NCBI GenBank assembly: GCA_944321175.1
Contig: CALUKI010000032.1
Location: 124,001-188,000, forward strand
Source of the DNA: an uncultured Alistipes sp.
GTDB taxonomy: Bacteria > Bacteroidota > Bacteroidia > Bacteroidales > Rikenellaceae
DNA: 64,000 nucleotides
Direction: 5' to 3'
Positions 9,462 through 19,300 of this stretch are shown one piece after another. Both the position numbers and the translations under genes were made by a program. Below the pieces are notes generated by a model. It ran no database searches. It was not told where the DNA came from and was given only the letters and a program-made list of their open reading frames with translations. Within the stretch, counting starts at the first letter, position 1. Every line of letters starts with the position of its first letter.

Positions 9462-10387
9462 CGAAGCAAGCGAAACCCCGCGATCTGTCGGTCGTCCTGA
9501 GCGGATGGCGGTTGGACAACCCCGTCATTCCGGCCAGCGGAACCTTCGGCTTCGGCCGCGAGTTTCAGGAGTTTTACGACATCAATATTCTGGGAACCTT
9601 CTCGTTCAAGGGAACCACGCGCGAGGCGCGTTTCGGCAATCCCACACCCCGCATTGCGGAGTGCACGGCCGGCATGATCAATGCCGTCGGGCTGCAGAAT
9701 CCCGGTATCGATGCCGTGATTGCCGAGGAATTGCCGCGCCTGCGGAATTTCTTCCACAAACCGGTCATCGCCAACATTTCGGGTTTCTCCATCGAGGAGT
9801 ACGCCTACTGTTGCGAACGGATCGATCGGGAGGATTGCGTGGGGCTGATCGAGGTCAATGTCTCGTGTCCCAACGTGCGGCATGGCGGCATGTCGTTCGG
9901 CACGTCGCCCGACTGTGCCGCCGAGGTGACGCGCGCCGTGAAGGCCGTGACGACCAAACCGGTCTATATCAAGCTGTCGCCCAATGTGACCGACATCGTC
10001 GCCATCGCGCGGGCCTGCGAAGAGGCGGGTGCCGACGGGTTGTGCCTGATCAATACGATGCTGGGCATGCGGATCGACGTAGCCCGCCGCAAACCGGTCA
10101 TCGCCAATGTGATGGGCGGATTTTCGGGCGATGCGGTCTTTCCGGTGGCCCTGCGGATGGTCTATCAGGTCGCACGGGCTTGCGGGATTCCCGTGATCGG
10201 CTGCGGCGGCGTGTCGTCGGCCCGCGACGTCATCGAAATGATGATGGCCGGTGCTGCGGCGGTTGAAGTGGGTGCTGCGAATCTGAAAAATCCCTATATT
10301 TGTAAGGAGATTATCGAGGCGCTGCCAGAAGAGATGGAGCGTCTGGGTATCGAGCGGCTGAGCGACATCATCGGATGCGTGAGGTGA
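9455..10387 (+). CDS. pyrD: dihydroorotate dehydrogenase, class 1B catalytic subunit
   Basis: A 310-residue FMN TIM-barrel that oxidises dihydroorotate to orotate with PyrK. The catalytic cysteine of class 1 enzymes is C138 in NVSCPN, whereas class 2 enzymes use serine; GCGGVSSARDV marks the phosphate site of FMN. The start is the ATG at 9455, eight bases after a clear AAGGAGGA, one of the few strong ribosome sites here; a longer open frame runs upstream but lies inside pyrK. The overlap with pyrK implies coupled production of the two subunits. Confidence 0.95.
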   Translation: MVAKQAKPRDLSVVLSGWRLDNPVIPASGTFGFGREFQEFYDINILGTFSFKGTTREARFGNPTPRIAECTAGMINAVGLQNPGIDAVIAEELPRLRNFFHKPVIANISGFSIEEYAYCCERIDREDCVGLIEVNVSCPNVRHGGMSFGTSPDCAAEVTRAVKAVTTKPVYIKLSPNVTDIVAIARACEEAGADGLCLINTMLGMRIDVARRKPVIANVMGGFSGDAVFPVALRMVYQVARACGIPVIGCGGVSSARDVIEMMMAGAAAVEVGAANLKNPYICKEIIEALPEEMERLGIERLSDIIGCVR

Positions 10388-10497
10388 CAGGGCCTTTCGG
10401 ACCCGGTTTCGGATTTCCGTTTGCAGCCCGTTGCAAGGCAGCCGGACAGGATTTCCGGCAAAGGGTTTGAAACAGTAAATTACAGCATATACGAATC

Positions 10498-11214
10498 ATG
10501 ATACAGCGAGATGTGATCATTGCCTGCGACTTCAAGTCGGCGGAGGATACGTTCCGCTTCCTTGACCTGTTCAAGGCGGAGCAGCGCAAACCTTTTCTGA
10601 AGATCGGCATGGAACTTTTCTATGCGGAGGGCCCGGCCATCGTGCGTGAGATCAAGCGGCGCGGCCACCGGATCTTCCTCGATCTGAAACTTCATGACAT
10701 TCCCAATACGGTCAAAAAGGCGATGGCGGTGTTGTCGCGTCTGGATGTCGATATGTGCAATGTCCATGCGGCCGGTACGATCGACATGATGCGTGCGGCG
10801 CTCGAAGGGCTGACGCGCGAGGACGGGAGCCGTCCGCTGCTGATCGCCGTGACGCAGCTCACCTCGACGAGCGAGGAGCGCATGCGGCGCGAACTGCTCA
10901 TCGACGCCTCGATCAACGACACGATCGTGCAGTATGCCCGCAACACGAAGGAGGCGGGATTGGACGGCGTGGTCTGCTCGCCGCTCGAAGCGGGCATGGT
11001 CAAGGCGGCATGCGGTGCCGGCTTCCTGACGGTGACCCCCGGCGTGCGCTTCGCCGACGGCGATGCCGGCGATCAGGTGCGCATCACCACGCCCGCCCGT
11101 GCACGGGAGATCGGTTCCGATTTTATTGTGGTGGGACGTCCCATTACGGCTGCGGCCGATCCCGTAGCGGCCTATCGGCGGTGTGTGGCCGAATTTGTCG
11201 GTGAAATGCGGTAA
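10498..11214 (+). CDS. pyrF: orotidine 5'-phosphate decarboxylase
   Basis: A 238-residue TIM-barrel enzyme for the last step to UMP. The catalytic Lys-Asp array is seen in DLKLHDIPNTV (residues 62-72), and the phosphate-binding end VVGRPIT is intact. Size is normal for the short bacterial type. It lies 110 bases after pyrD with no terminator between. No unusual feature. Confidence 0.96.
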   Translation: MIQRDVIIACDFKSAEDTFRFLDLFKAEQRKPFLKIGMELFYAEGPAIVREIKRRGHRIFLDLKLHDIPNTVKKAMAVLSRLDVDMCNVHAAGTIDMMRAALEGLTREDGSRPLLIAVTQLTSTSEERMRRELLIDASINDTIVQYARNTKEAGLDGVVCSPLEAGMVKAACGAGFLTVTPGVRFADGDAGDQVRITTPARAREIGSDFIVVGRPITAAADPVAAYRRCVAEFVGEMR

Positions 11215-11267
11215 CCGGAAGAACCGGGGGCGGCGTGAAGCCGCTCCCGCAACAATACATCCAAGGT

Positions 11268-11531
11268 ATGAAGCCCGTAAAATTGTTCTATCTGAAAAAC
11301 TGCCCCTTCTGCCGCAAGGCGTTGAGGTATATCGACGACGCGAAGGCGGCGCATCCCGAACTGGCGGCCGTCGGAATCGAGATGATCGAGGAGTCGGAGC
11401 ATCCCGACGTGGCCGACACATACGATTATTACTACGTCCCGACCTTCTATGTCGGGGACGAGAAGGTTCACGAGGGCGGCATCTATCCCGACGAGGTGGA
11501 GCAGGTGCTGCGCAAGGCGTTGGAGGCGTGA
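11268..11531 (+). CDS. small thioredoxin-fold protein with CPFC motif
   Basis: An 87-residue protein. Its N-terminal KLFYLKNCPFCRKAL is a classic thioredoxin/glutaredoxin CxxC site, and VPTFYVGDEKVHEGG matches the cis-proline segment that contacts thiol partners. It is likely a cytosolic dithiol reductase or glutaredoxin-like protein; the substrate is unknown. The start is ATG 11268 in a typical A-rich context; the frame is open back to GTG 11235. Its stop overlaps the ATG of the GNAT-PyrE gene by one base, so it is embedded in the pyrimidine operon although it has no known role in UMP synthesis. Confidence 0.8.
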   Translation: MKPVKLFYLKNCPFCRKALRYIDDAKAAHPELAAVGIEMIEESEHPDVADTYDYYYVPTFYVGDEKVHEGGIYPDEVEQVLRKALEA

Positions 11532-12637
11532 TGTTCCGCGTTTCGTCATACGGGGCGGATGCGGAGCGCGGTGAGGCGCTTGTGGCGCGGTTGTCGGCGC
11601 TGTGGGAGGCGTCGGTGCGTGCGACACACGACTTTCTGAGCGAGTCCGACATCCGGATGCTGCGGCCGCAGGCCGCCGCAGCGTTGCGCGGCGTTGCGCG
11701 GCTTACGGTGGTGTGGAACTCTAAGCGGGAGGCGGTCGCCTTCATGGGTACGGAGAGGGGCCGGCTGGAGATGCTCTTTGTCGATCCCTGCTGTCGGGGT
11801 GCGGGTGTCGGAAGGATGCTCGTGCAGCGGGCGGTCGTTGAACAGGGGGTGCGGACACTGACGGTCAACGAACAGAATCCGCAGGCGCGGGGTTTTTACG
11901 AACGGATGGGCTTTGAGGTTGCGGGACGCTCCGAATGTGATGAGCAGGGTGCACCCTTCCCGATCCTCTATATGGAATTGAAAGAAGAAAACCTACATAA
12001 GATCATGGAAAGAGCCATAGCAAAAGATCTGCTCTCGATCGGCGCGGTATTTCTGCGTCCGGAGCAGCCGTTCACATGGGCAAGCGGTATCAAAAGCCCG
12101 ATTTACTGCGACAACCGTCTGACGCTTACCGCTCCGGAGGTGCGCAAGCATGTCGAGGCGGGACTTGCCGAGATCATCCGCACGAAGTATCCCGATGCGG
12201 AGGTGCTGATGGGTACCTCGACGGCCGGCATCGCCCATGCTGCGATTACGGCGACGATTCTCGACCTGCCGATGGGATATGTCCGCAGCGGCCAGAAGGA
12301 TCACGGCCGCGGCAACCGGATCGAGGGCCGGCTCGAAAAGGGACAACGGGCCGTTGTGATCGAGGACCTGATCTCGACGGCCGGATCGTGCATCGAGGTG
12401 GTCGAGGCGCTGCGTGCCGCAGGTGCCGAGGTGCTCGGCGTGGCTTCGATCTTTACCTACGGCATGCGGAAGGGACTCGACCGGCTTGCGGCGGCGCACG
12501 TTACCAACTATTCGCTGTCGAATCTCGACGTGCTGGTCGAGGTGGCAGCCGAAGAGGGCTACATCCGTCCCGAAGACAAGGCGCGGCTGATTGCCTTCCG
12601 GAACAACCCGTCGGACGAGAGCTGGATTACGAAGTGA
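11531..12637 (+). CDS. pyrE: GNAT acetyltransferase fused in frame to orotate phosphoribosyltransferase
   Basis: One uninterrupted frame of 368 codons. Residues 1-150 form a complete GNAT domain resembling E. coli YjaB (ATHDFL, LFVDPCCRGAGVGRML for acetyl-CoA, NEQNPQARGFYERMGF). After about eight linker residues comes a complete 210-residue PyrE beginning MERAIAKDLL, with the catalytic loop SGQKDHGRGN and PRPP motif VVIEDLISTAGS. PyrE joins orotate to PRPP to give OMP. The junction (ATG at 12005, A-rich before it) looks like an old start site, so PyrE may also be made alone. Either a true fusion or a lost GNAT stop codon explains the frame. The operon context supports the PyrE role; the acetyltransferase target is unknown. 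Confidence 0.85.
   Translation: MFRVSSYGADAERGEALVARLSALWEASVRATHDFLSESDIRMLRPQAAAALRGVARLTVVWNSKREAVAFMGTERGRLEMLFVDPCCRGAGVGRMLVQRAVVEQGVRTLTVNEQNPQARGFYERMGFEVAGRSECDEQGAPFPILYMELKEENLHKIMERAIAKDLLSIGAVFLRPEQPFTWASGIKSPIYCDNRLTLTAPEVRKHVEAGLAEIIRTKYPDAEVLMGTSTAGIAHAAITATILDLPMGYVRSGQKDHGRGNRIEGRLEKGQRAVVIEDLISTAGSCIEVVEALRAAGAEVLGVASIFTYGMRKGLDRLAAAHVTNYSLSNLDVLVEVAAEEGYIRPEDKARLIAFRNNPSDESWITK
12005..12637 (+). other. pyrE: alternative internal start giving stand-alone PyrE
   Basis: The ATG at 12005 begins a 210-residue protein that by itself matches full-length bacterial orotate phosphoribosyltransferase. The preceding A-rich AAAGAAGAAAACC resembles initiation regions of neighbouring genes. 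Listed as an alternative reading of the fused gene, not a second gene. Confidence 0.5.
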
Positions 12638-12731
12638 TTCCGTCCCGATGCAGGTGCCTTGAGCGATGCGCCGCACCGCGAATCGACAGGGAGAAAGGAG
12701 AGATGTATAACCGTTGTTTGAGTAGAAAGAT

Positions 12732-13823
12732 ATGCGTCATTTGATTGAGCCGACCGATCTGACGGGGGCCGAAACCGAAGAGATCATCGATCTTGCGCTG
12801 GACATCATCGCCCACCGCGAAAAATACCGTGAAGCGTGCAGGGGCCGCAAGCTGGCCACGCTCTTTTACGAACCGAGTACCCGTACACGGTTGAGTTTCA
12901 CCTCGGCGATGATGGAGCTGGGCGGCAATGTCATCGGTTTCTCCGATGCTGCGTCGTCGTCGGTGTCGAAGGGAGAGACCGTTGCCGATACGGTGCGTGT
13001 GATCGCCTGTTTTGCCGACATTATCGCCATGCGGCACTTCAAGGAGGGGGCTCCGCTCGTGGCGTCGCAGTATGCCGGTGTTCCGGTTATCAATGCCGGA
13101 GACGGCAGCCATGCCCATCCTACACAGACGCTTACCGACCTGTTGACGATCAAACGGGAGATGGGCCGTCTGGACAACCTTACGATCGGCTTCTGCGGCG
13201 ATCTGAAGTTCGGCCGCACGGTTCATTCGCTCATCAAGGCGTTGTCGCGCCGCACGGGAATCAAGGTGATCCTGATTGCACCGGAAGAGCTGCGGCTGCC
13301 CGATTATATCCGTCGCGAAGTGTGTGACAAGCACGGTGTGCCGACGGTCGAGGTGCGCACGATGGAGGAGGTGATGCCCGAACTGGACATCCTCTACATG
13401 ACGCGGGTGCAGAAGGAGCGTTTCCTCGACGAGGAGGAGTTCGAACGGGTCAAGGACAGTTTCGTGCTGACGCCCGAAAAACTCCGGATCGCACGCAGGG
13501 AGATGGTCATCCTCCATCCGCTGCCGCGTGTGAATGAGATTACGCGCGCGGTGGACAACGATCCGCGTGCGGCTTACTTCCGGCAGGTCGAGAACGGCAA
13601 GTTCGTCCGCATGGCCTTGATCTACACCCTGCTGAAGTGGGCCGGAGAACGGGAAACGACTCCGACGCCGCGTTTTGCCGAGCCGTTCATCGTCAATCGG
13701 ATGCGTTGTCAGAACCGTCGCTGCATCTCGGCAACGGAGGATGTGGATCAGCTCTTCCGTGAGGTGGAGGGCGAACCGGGCAGCTATCGCTGCGCCTATT
13801 GCGAGAGCAAATTCCGTGCATAG
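12732..13823 (+). CDS. pyrB: aspartate carbamoyltransferase with C-terminal PyrI-type zinc domain
   Basis: A 363-residue protein. Residues 1 to about 310 are a complete ATCase catalytic chain (STRTR carbamoyl-phosphate loop in [19 protein letters not shown]). The last 50 residues hold Cys-x4-Cys-Ile-Ser, about 22 residues, then Cys-x2-Cys-Glu, matching the zinc domain at the C-terminus of the E. coli regulatory chain PyrI (CPNSNCIS and KCKYCEKEF). The nucleotide-binding domain of PyrI is absent, and no pyrI gene lies nearby. The enzyme probably has its zinc-stabilised interface but not CTP/ATP control. It is the last gene of the pyrimidine cluster. Confidence 0.93.
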   Translation: MRHLIEPTDLTGAETEEIIDLALDIIAHREKYREACRGRKLATLFYEPSTRTRLSFTSAMMELGGNVIGFSDAASSSVSKGETVADTVRVIACFADIIAMRHFKEGAPLVASQYAGVPVINAGDGSHAHPTQTLTDLLTIKREMGRLDNLTIGFCGDLKFGRTVHSLIKALSRRTGIKVILIAPEELRLPDYIRREVCDKHGVPTVEVRTMEEVMPELDILYMTRVQKERFLDEEEFERVKDSFVLTPEKLRIARREMVILHPLPRVNEITRAVDNDPRAAYFRQVENGKFVRMALIYTLLKWAGERETTPTPRFAEPFIVNRMRCQNRRCISATEDVDQLFREVEGEPGSYRCAYCESKFRA

Positions 13824-14150
13824 CGACCGCCGGCGGCAGAGAGGACGAAGGGGCTGATACGGCCGAAACGGTTCGTATGGGCGCAGGAAGCGGAATCGCC
13901 GGAGCGGCGGCCGAACGAGTTGTAGCGGCCGCGGTCGGAATTGTTCGAACGATCGGAAGGGGCGGTCTTTCCCGAAGGGAAGGATTGCGGCCCGAAGCGT
14001 TGTAAATCCCCGGCTTTGCAAGGTTGCCGGCGGAAGGGAATGCAGAGGGGCCGGAGTCAGGGTCCCGTGACAGCATGTCGATAGAGCCATTTTTCGGTAT
14101 TTATCGGGGACGGGCTGTTGATAAGATTGTTTATAATTTTATTTATTATG
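13824..14150 (+). other. intergenic stretch after pyrB, no gene seen
   Basis: About 330 bases, GC-rich at first and turning AT-rich near 14110 just before the purine promoter. Short open frames exist on both strands but none has recognisable protein character. A CTTTCCC/GGGAAGG hairpin near 13966-13983 has no T-run, so I cannot name a terminator for the pyr operon. Confidence 0.5.
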
Positions 14151-14153
14151 AAA

Positions 14154-14185
14154 TTCGCTTTTCCGTAAAAAAGAGACTATCTTTG
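14154..14185 (+). promoter_or_regulatory. promoter of the purine leader/purE
   Basis: TTCG at 14154-14157, 20 bases, then TATCTTTG at 14178-14185. The -7 box is perfect and the -33 box has one mismatch. It lies at the end of an AT-rich stretch. Transcription should start near 14192. Confidence 0.75.
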
Positions 14186-14196
14186 TAACGGGAAAA

Positions 14197-14295
14197 ATGA
14201 ATGAAACGCACGCCATGTACGCTTTTTGGTTACAGCAGGATCAGAAAGGAGGGTACTCGAAAGGGTCCGTACATCGTTCGTGTGCGCAAGAATGA
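14197..14295 (+). CDS. possible leader peptide upstream of the pur operon
   Basis: A 32-codon frame starting with ATG a few bases after the predicted transcription start and stopping with TGA ten bases before the terminator at 14305. A ribosome at the stop would cover the left arm of that hairpin, as in the pyr leader. No run of regulatory codons is obvious. The same transcript could instead be a stand-alone small RNA of about 150 bases. Confidence 0.35.
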   Translation: MNETHAMYAFWLQQDQKGGYSKGSVHRSCAQE

Positions 14296-14304
14296 AGGAG
14301 ATGG

Positions 14305-14342
14305 AACCGCCGTGTCAGACTGTACGCGGCGGTTTTCTTTTT
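14305..14342 (+). terminator. terminator between purine promoter and purE
   Basis: An 11-base-pair stem built on AACCGCCG (14305-14312) and CGGCGGTT (14327-14334), continued inward by three pairs, followed by TTTTCTTTTT. It lies about 110 bases after the predicted transcription start and 220 bases before purE, so purE expression must read through it or use a later promoter that I cannot see. Confidence 0.8.
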
Positions 14343-14561
14343 GCCTGTAGCGCTGTCCGTCTTCTTTGCGGAGGCTCTTTTCCGATGAAGACGCTCTATG
14401 TTGGCGGTCTTCGTCCTTGGATCCGGTTCGCGGAGGCGGAACCTTCGGCATTCCGGAATGGTGCGGCCGCAAACCCTGAACCAGGGGGGGGGAGATTCGG
14501 ATAGGGGCGTTGCAGGGTTGGCGGTTGGTTGTCTGAAAAACAGTTGAAACGCGACGATAAT
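14343..14561 (+). other. untranslated stretch before purE with a G9 run
   Basis: About 220 bases between the leader terminator and purE. No further Bacteroidota promoter is visible. It holds an uninterrupted run of nine G at 14484-14492. No riboswitch family is recognised. Confidence 0.45.
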
Positions 14562-15038
14562 ATGGAAGCAAGAGTAGGAGTCATCATGGGTTCGACCAGC
14601 GACTGGGAGGTCATGGCCGCAGCCGCCGAGACGCTCGAAGCGTTCGGAGTCCCGTATGAAAAACGTGTGGTAAGCGCACACCGCACCCCCGACCTGCTGG
14701 TCGAGTATGCGAAGACGGCCCGTGAACGCGGCATCGAGGTGATCATTGCCGGTGCGGGAGGCGCTGCGCATCTGCCCGGTATGACGGCCAGCATGACACC
14801 GCTGCCCGTAATCGGCGTGCCGGTCAAGTCGCGGGCCCTGAACGGCCTTGACTCGTTGCTCTCGATCGTGCAGATGCCGGCCGGCGTGCCGGTGGCGACC
14901 GTGGCGATCAACGGCGCAAGGAATGCCGCGCTGATTGCCGTGTCGATTCTTGCGCTTTCCGATCCGGCGCTGGCCGAACGTCTCGATGCGTTCCGCACCC
15001 GTCAGACGGCCGATGTGCTGAAAGCCGAATTGCAATGA
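14562..15038 (+). CDS. purE: N5-carboxyaminoimidazole ribonucleotide mutase
   Basis: A 158-residue class I PurE that moves the carboxyl group of N5-CAIR to give CAIR. MGSTSDW binds the phosphate, and SAHRTP with [11 protein letters not shown] supply the catalytic histidines. Class I activity is expected because purK is adjacent and supplies N5-CAIR. The start is ATG 14562 (TATGGAAGC); the frame is open further upstream without homology. The stop overlaps the purK start by four bases (ATGA). Confidence 0.95.
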   Translation: MEARVGVIMGSTSDWEVMAAAAETLEAFGVPYEKRVVSAHRTPDLLVEYAKTARERGIEVIIAGAGGAAHLPGMTASMTPLPVIGVPVKSRALNGLDSLLSIVQMPAGVPVATVAINGARNAALIAVSILALSDPALAERLDAFRTRQTADVLKAELQ

Positions 15039-16147
15039 CGACAAACGGGACGGGAGTGAAGACCATTGGAATCATCGGGGCCGGACAGCTGGGTCTGATG
15101 CTGGCCGAGGAGGCGCACCGTTTGGGCGCGCGGGTCGTGACGCTCGATCCGGCGGCGGATGCGCCTGCGGCGCGGGTGGCCGACGAACATATCGTGGCGG
15201 CCTATGACGACCGGACGGCGCTCGAGACGTTGTGCCGTCACAGCGATGTGGTGACCTATGAGTTCGAGAATGTTCCGGGCGAGGTGCTTGTCCCGCTCGT
15301 GGAACGATACAACATACCGCAGGGATTTCAACCGTTGTACGATTCGCAGGACCGCCTGCGCGAAAAGCGCAATGCCGTAAAACACGGACTTCGTACGCCG
15401 CGTTTCGCACCGGCCGACGATCGGGTGTCGCTCGAAGCGGCCGTCGCCGAGGTGGGCGGTTACCCCTGTGTCTTCAAAACCCGTACGTTGGGGTATGACG
15501 GTCACGGACAGGTAGTGCTGCATTCGGCGGAGGATCTGTCGAAGGTGGAGCCCTATTTCGGTACGCCGGGCATTGTCGAGGAGTTTGTGGCGTTCGACTT
15601 CGAGACCAGTGCAATCGTTGTGAGCGACGGCCGGCAGACGATCTGTTTCCCCGTCGGCCGGAACATCCACCGCGAAGGGATTCTCGATCTGTCGATCGTT
15701 CCCTGCGAGATGTCCGACGCGCTGCATGACCGGATCGTTGCGCAGAGCAAACGGTTTATGGAGGCGTGCGGTTATCGGGGCATTCTCGCCATCGAATATT
15801 TTGTGCGGGGCGAGGAGATCTACTTCAACGAGATGGCGCCGCGACCCCACAACAGCGGGCACTGGACCATCGAGGGGTGCTCGACAAACCAGTTCCGCGA
15901 ACTGGCGCGTTATCTGTTGGGATTGCCGCTGGAGGAGCCGCGGCTGCTGGCTCCGACCGTGATGAAGAACATCCTGGGCCGGGATCTCGAAGCGGCCGAG
16001 GCAATAGCGCGCGAGGCACATGCGGACGTGTATGTCCATCTCTACGGAAAGAGCGAGTGCCGGCCCAAACGGAAGATGGGCCACATCACGTTTGTGAAGA
16101 TGACGGCCGGACGTTTTGCCGAGATGTGGGCGAAGCGTTTTGCCTGA
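15035..16147 (+). CDS. purK: 5-(carboxyamino)imidazole ribonucleotide synthase
   Basis: A 370-residue ATP-grasp enzyme that carboxylates AIR with bicarbonate to N5-CAIR. The N-terminal [16 protein letters not shown], the ATP-grasp segment [12 protein letters not shown] and [15 protein letters not shown] are characteristic. It is translationally coupled to purE. The 177 bases to purL contain a G8 run (16166-16173) but no terminator. Confidence 0.96.
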   Translation: MTTNGTGVKTIGIIGAGQLGLMLAEEAHRLGARVVTLDPAADAPAARVADEHIVAAYDDRTALETLCRHSDVVTYEFENVPGEVLVPLVERYNIPQGFQPLYDSQDRLREKRNAVKHGLRTPRFAPADDRVSLEAAVAEVGGYPCVFKTRTLGYDGHGQVVLHSAEDLSKVEPYFGTPGIVEEFVAFDFETSAIVVSDGRQTICFPVGRNIHREGILDLSIVPCEMSDALHDRIVAQSKRFMEACGYRGILAIEYFVRGEEIYFNEMAPRPHNSGHWTIEGCSTNQFRELARYLLGLPLEEPRLLAPTVMKNILGRDLEAAEAIAREAHADVYVHLYGKSECRPKRKMGHITFVKMTAGRFAEMWAKRFA

Positions 16148-16324
16148 ACGGTCTGCAAGGCGAGTGGGGGGGGAAAGAAAAGCGTGCGGTCGGAGAGGCA
16201 ACTTCTCCAGAAACCGACGGTACCCCTGCCGCGAATGGTTGTAACGGCAGAAAAACAGGGACGGGAGGTGCGAATTGAACCCTTTCCTGTTCGGAGAAGA
16301 AGAGAAGAATAACGAAAACCAGAT

Positions 16325-19300
16325 ATGAAGAGTTACCGTATTTTCGTCGAGAAACGTCCCGGATTCCGGGTTGAGGCCGAGAGCCTGCAGGAGGATCTGA
16401 ACGAGAACCTCGGATTGCATTTGCATGAATTGCGTCTGCTGAATGTGTATGACCTGTTCGGTTTCAGCGAGAAACTGCTCGAAGAGAGCCGTTACCGGGT
16501 CTTCGGAGAGGTGCAGACCGACGAAGTGCTGGACAGCTGGGATGCGGAGGGCCGCAAAAGCCTTGCTGTCGAGTATCTTCCCGGGCAGTTCGACCAGCGG
16601 GCCGCGTCGGCCGTCGATTGCGTGCGGCTGATCGATCCTGCGGCCGATGTGCGCATCCGCAGTGCGCGGCTGCTGGTCTTCGATGCCGGAACGACGGACG
16701 AAGAGGTGGCACGCATCCGCAAATACTACATCAATGCCGTTGAGTCGCGGGAGAAGGATCTCTCGGTGTTGAGCGACATGGAGCAGGCCGAGGTAAAGCC
16801 TGTACCGGTGTTGACGGGGCTGACGGCCCTGACGGAGGAGGAGCTGGCTCCCTATTGCGTCAGGATGGGGCTGGCGATGAATGCCGACGACCTGCGCGAG
16901 GTGGTGAAGTACTTCCGCGCGGAGGGGCGTGATCCCTATGAAACGGAACTTCGGATTCTGGATACCTACTGGAGCGACCATTGCCGTCATACGACCTTCA
17001 CGACGGTGCTGGAGGAGATTACGGTCGACGAGTCGTTCATGCGGGCCGAACTGGAGGAGTCGCTCGACCTCTACCGGAAGCTCCGGCACGAACTGGGCCG
17101 CGAGGAGAAGAGTCTCTGTCTGATGGATCTGGCGACGATCGGCGCGCGCTACCTGCGCAAGATCGGCAAACTCGACGACATGGAGGTCAGCGAGGAGAAC
17201 AACGCCTGCTCGATCTTTGTGACGGTCGATGTGGACGGAGAGCCGGAGAAGTGGCTGCTGCAGTTCAAGAACGAGACGCACAACCATCCGACCGAGATCG
17301 AACCGTTCGGCGGTGCTTCGACCTGTCTGGGCGGTGCGATCCGCGACCCGCTGTCGGGCCGCAGTTACGTCTATCAGGCGATGCGTGTGACGGGTGCCGG
17401 CGACATTTATCGTCCCGTGCGGGATACGCTGGCCGGAAAACTGCCGCAGCGTGTCATCAGCCGCAAGGCTGCGGCGGGCTATTCGAGCTACGGAAACCAG
17501 ATCGGTCTGGCCACGACCCATGTGCGGGAGATCTATCATCCGGACTATGTGGCCAAACGGCTGGAGGTAGGTGCCGTCGTCGGGGCCGTGAAGGCCTGCA
17601 ATGTGCGGCGTGAATCACCGGAGCCGGGCGATGTCGTGCTGATGCTGGGCGGCCGTACAGGCCGTGACGGTATCGGCGGAGCGACGGGTTCGTCGAAGGA
17701 GCACAATACCAGGTCGCTCGAAACCTGCTCGTCGGAGGTGCAGAAGGGAAATGCCCCCGAAGAGCGGAAGCTCGAACGGCTGTTCCGGCGTCCGGAGGTG
17801 ACGCGGCTGATCAAGAAGTCGAACGATTTCGGTGCAGGCGGTGTCTCGGTCGCCATCGGCGAGCTGACCGACGGTCTGGACATCTATCTGGACCGTGTGC
17901 CGACGAAATACAGCGGGTTGAATTCGACGGAGCTGGCCATCAGCGAGTCGCAGGAGCGAATGGCCGTCGTGGTCGAGCGGAAGGATGTGGAGGCCTTCAT
18001 GGCCTTCTGCGCGGAGGAGAATATCGAGGTGACGCATGTGGCCGATGTAACCGATACGCGCCGCATGCGGATGTACAACAAGGGGGAACGGGTTGTCGAT
18101 CTTTCGCGGGAGTTCATCGATTCGGCCGGCGCCAAGCACTATGCGAAGGCCGAGATCGGTGCCGTGGAGCAGCGCAATCCCTTTGTCCGGAAGATCGAGG
18201 GCGCCACGCTGGCGGACCGCATGGCGAAGAATCTCGCGGACGACAATGTCGTTTCGCAGAAGGGACTTATCGAGATGTTCGACTCGACGATCGGTGCTTC
18301 GACCGTTCTGATGCCGTTCGGCGGCCGTACGCAGGGCTCCGAAACGCAGGTGTCGGTGCAGAAACTTCCCGTCGATGGATATACCGAGACGGCCAGCATC
18401 ATGGCTTTCGGCTACAATCCCTTCCTGACCTCATGGAGCCCCTATCACGGTGCGGCATACGCCGTCGTGGAGGCCTGTGCCAAGGTTGTGGCTGCCGGTG
18501 CGCGGTTCGAGGCGATGCGCTTCTCCTACCAGGAGTATTTCGAGCGCATGCACACGCCCCGTTCGTGGGGCAAGCCGCTGGCGGCGCTGCTCGGTGCACT
18601 GCGCATGCAGGTCGAACTGGGTCTGCCGTCGATCGGCGGCAAGGACTCGATGAGCGGTACCTTCCAGCAGATCAACGTCCCGCCCATGCTGATGGCCTTC
18701 GGTATTACGACGGTCGATGCGCGTCGCGTGATCTCGACCGACTGGAAAGCGGCCGGGCATGCGCTCTATCTGCTCAAACATACACCCCGTTCCAACGGGA
18801 TGCCCGATACGGAGGCGTTGCGGCGGCTGTGGAGCGAAACCTCGGACCGCATTGCGTCCGGCGGGATCGTGGCGGCCTATGCCGTCGGCTTCGGCGGCGT
18901 GGCCGAAGCGCTGGCGAAGATGTCTTTCGGCAACCGTATCGGTGCGGAGGTCGAACTTGCGGAAGAGCGGCTCTTTGCCTATGATTACGGTTCGATCGTC
19001 GTCGAATGTCTCGGTGAGATCGATGCTCCCTATGCCGTGCGGCTGGGCTGCACGACGACGGACGAGGCGCTGACGGTCAACGGTGTGCGGATGCCGCTCG
19101 ACGGGCTGCTGCGTGCCAATACCGAACGTTTTACCCGCATCTATCCCGATCGGGGACGCAACCGCGCAGCGGCCATTCCGGAGCCGACGGCATCGGCCGG
19201 CGCGGCCGTATATGCAGGCGAGGCGGTCGAACATCCGTTGGCCTACCTGCCGGTCTTCCCCGGCACGAACTGCGATTACGATACGGCGCGCGCCTTCCGG

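Noticed and set aside
10295-10302. TATATTTG resembling a -7 box
   Set aside because: It lies inside the pyrD coding sequence with no -33 box and no start codon suited to it; pyrF is 195 bases away.
13799-14005. 68-codon frame after pyrB
   Set aside because: It overlaps the end of pyrB, has low-complexity Ala/Gly/Arg composition and no ribosome site.
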